DNA from: CAXSEF01 sp050955025
GTDB taxonomy: Bacteria > Pseudomonadota > Alphaproteobacteria > Acetobacterales > Acetobacteraceae
NCBI GenBank assembly: GCA_050955025.1
Contig: JBPBQX010000348.1
Location: forward strand, 1 to 8,189
Direction of reading: 5' to 3'
DNA: 8,189 nucleotides
Part shown: in pieces, positions 7,637 through 8,189 of the stretch
Position numbering within the stretch: position 1 is the first letter of the stretch
Layout of the letters: each line of letters begins with the position of its first letter
Notes under the pieces: generated by a model
What the model was told of the DNA's origin: nothing
What the model saw: only the letters and a program-made list of their open reading frames with translations
The model's database searches: none
Made by a program: the position numbers and the translations under genes

Positions 7637-7683
7637 AGCGGGATGCGCGCCGGGAAACGCGCCGGGAAACCGCGCATCCCGCT
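7637..7683. repeat. 13-bp perfect inverted repeat with a tandem 12-mer inside
   Basis: Arms AGCGGGATGCGCG (7637-7649) and CGCGCATCCCGCT (7671-7683) are perfect complements around a 21-base loop. A 12-mer, GCGCCGGGAAAC, occurs twice in exact tandem at 7647-7670, starting in the left arm and filling the loop. It lies 22 bases upstream of the GTG at 7615, so it would be in the leader of the exported-protein pair or in a shared control region. Confidence 0.8.
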
Positions 7684-7961
7684 GGCACGCCGCTTGCTGA
7701 CGATCGCGTGAAGGACAGGCCGCGCGGTCCGCCCCTGCATCTCGGTCACGGGCCGACGGGGCAGGAGGCGTGCGGTCCGGCATTCCACGAGACAGCACCC
7801 GGGATCACGGCATGGCAAGCCCGCGCGACGCGACAAGACCCGGGCATCCCCCCGCCCGGTTCGCAGCCCACCCGACGGGGTCCGCCCCCGCCGCCTGAGC
7901 AGGCTGGCGCCGCGGCCTGCCGCGACGCCGCCTGCGCCACCGACATTCTCGCCCCACCCGC

Positions 7962-7966
7962 AGGAG
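7962..7966 (+). promoter_or_regulatory. Ribosome binding site of the nitrate/nitrite transporter gene
   Basis: AGGAG lies six bases before the ATG at 7973. This fixes the start, because no other in-frame start with comparable spacing is seen. Confidence 0.75.
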
Positions 7967-7972
7967 TTCCGA

Positions 7973-8189
7973 ATGGCCACCGCCAAAGCCACACGCATCG
8001 AGCTGTTCAATCTGCGGACCCCGCAGATGCGGGCGTTCCACCTGACGTGGATCGCCTTCTTTGTCTGCTTCTTCGCGTGGTTCGCCACCGCGCCGCTGAT
8101 GCCCGTCATCAAGGGCGACCTCGGCCTGACCAACGACCAGGTCTACTCGATCGGCATCGCCGGCGTGTTCGCGACCGTGCTCGCGCGCT
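7973..8189 (+). CDS. NarK/NasA-family nitrate/nitrite transporter (N-terminus only)
   Basis: Only the first 72 residues are present before the right edge. A short basic N-terminus (MATAKATRIELFNL) leads into transmembrane segment 1, FHLTWIAFFVCFFAWFATAP (22-41), followed by LMPVIKGDLGLTNDQ and the beginning of segment 2. The FHLTW...FF.CFFAWFA.APLMP pattern is characteristic of the NarK/NasA/NrtP branch of the major facilitator superfamily. These proteins move nitrate or nitrite across the inner membrane. The start has a good Shine-Dalgarno. Whether it serves nitrate assimilation or respiration cannot be told, as the downstream genes are outside the window. It is transcribed divergently from everything to its left. 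Confidence 0.9.
   Translation, partial: MATAKATRIELFNLRTPQMRAFHLTWIAFFVCFFAWFATAPLMPVIKGDLGLTNDQVYSIGIAGVFATVLAR

Larger units (their letters stand above)
7616..7972. other. Divergent intergenic region between the exported-protein pair and the nitrate transporter gene
   Basis: These 357 bases should hold the promoters for both directions. Visible features are the hairpin at 7637-7683, a near-repeated GCGGTCCG (around 7726 and 7774), two CCCGGG palindromes (around 7800 and 7845), and the transporter's ribosome binding site. I see no convincing -35/-10 pair. I looked for the paired six-base-loop hairpins of NasT/NasR-type nitrate leaders and found none I would defend. The open frame covering part of it has atypical codon use and is judged non-coding. 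Confidence 0.6.

Noticed and set aside
7616..7798. N-terminal extension of the second exported protein (starts at 7798 GTG or 7783 ATG)
   Set aside because: Third codon positions there are often A or T, unlike the gene body. The stretch contains a perfect hairpin and tandem repeat, and the extension would bury the signal-peptide-like segment.
7684..7972. NasT/NasR-type antitermination leader before the nitrate transporter gene
   Set aside because: It would be expected functionally, but I could not find two adjacent hairpins with the typical six-base loops or a following T-tract terminator.

Overview
The window is GC-rich chromosomal DNA: one sampled 60-base line inside radA (5041-5100) is 45/60 G+C. 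Gene content and the order radA, cvpA, purF suggest an alphaproteobacterium. The intergenic two-hairpin repeats resemble those I associate with Acetobacteraceae (Roseomonas-like genomes). That family assignment is inference; no rRNA or other phylogenetic marker was compared.

Layout, left to right. All genes up to 7615 are on the minus strand, so transcription runs right to left. First comes the N-terminal three quarters of purF (1-1159, running off the left edge), then cvpA (1345-1926). Next is an accessory block: a Rieske non-heme iron oxygenase (2104-3192) and an AT-rich gene for an SGNH-hydrolase-like protein (3419-4501). Then come radA (4712-6115) and two adjacent paralogous genes for small exported proteins of unknown function (6314-7027 and 7103-7615). 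A 357-base divergent intergenic region with a strong hairpin separates these from the start of a plus-strand NarK/NasA-type nitrate/nitrite transporter (7973 to the right edge).

How the pieces relate. PurF carries out the first committed step of de novo purine synthesis. CvpA is a small membrane protein usually encoded next to it, and RadA/Sms is a recombination and branch-migration ATPase. In many alphaproteobacteria these three genes are contiguous. Here about 2.8 kb carrying the Rieske and SGNH genes lies between radA and cvpA. That block is bounded by two inverted copies of a 51-base repeat matching at 48 of 51 positions (2020-2070 and 4653-4703). The SGNH gene is much poorer in G+C than its surroundings (23/60 in the sampled line 4021-4080), which suggests horizontal acquisition. 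The Rieske gene has the base composition of the host. No transposase, integrase or CRISPR array is visible.

The most notable non-coding features are the repeat family and the right-hand hairpin. The repeats have two hairpins, base-pair-preserving changes between copies, and junctions that fall exactly on the stop codons of two genes. The hairpin (7637-7683) has 13-base perfect arms around most of a tandem 12-mer. I see no convincing new multi-gene system. The best candidates for something undescribed are the exported paralog pair and the repeat-bounded accessory block.
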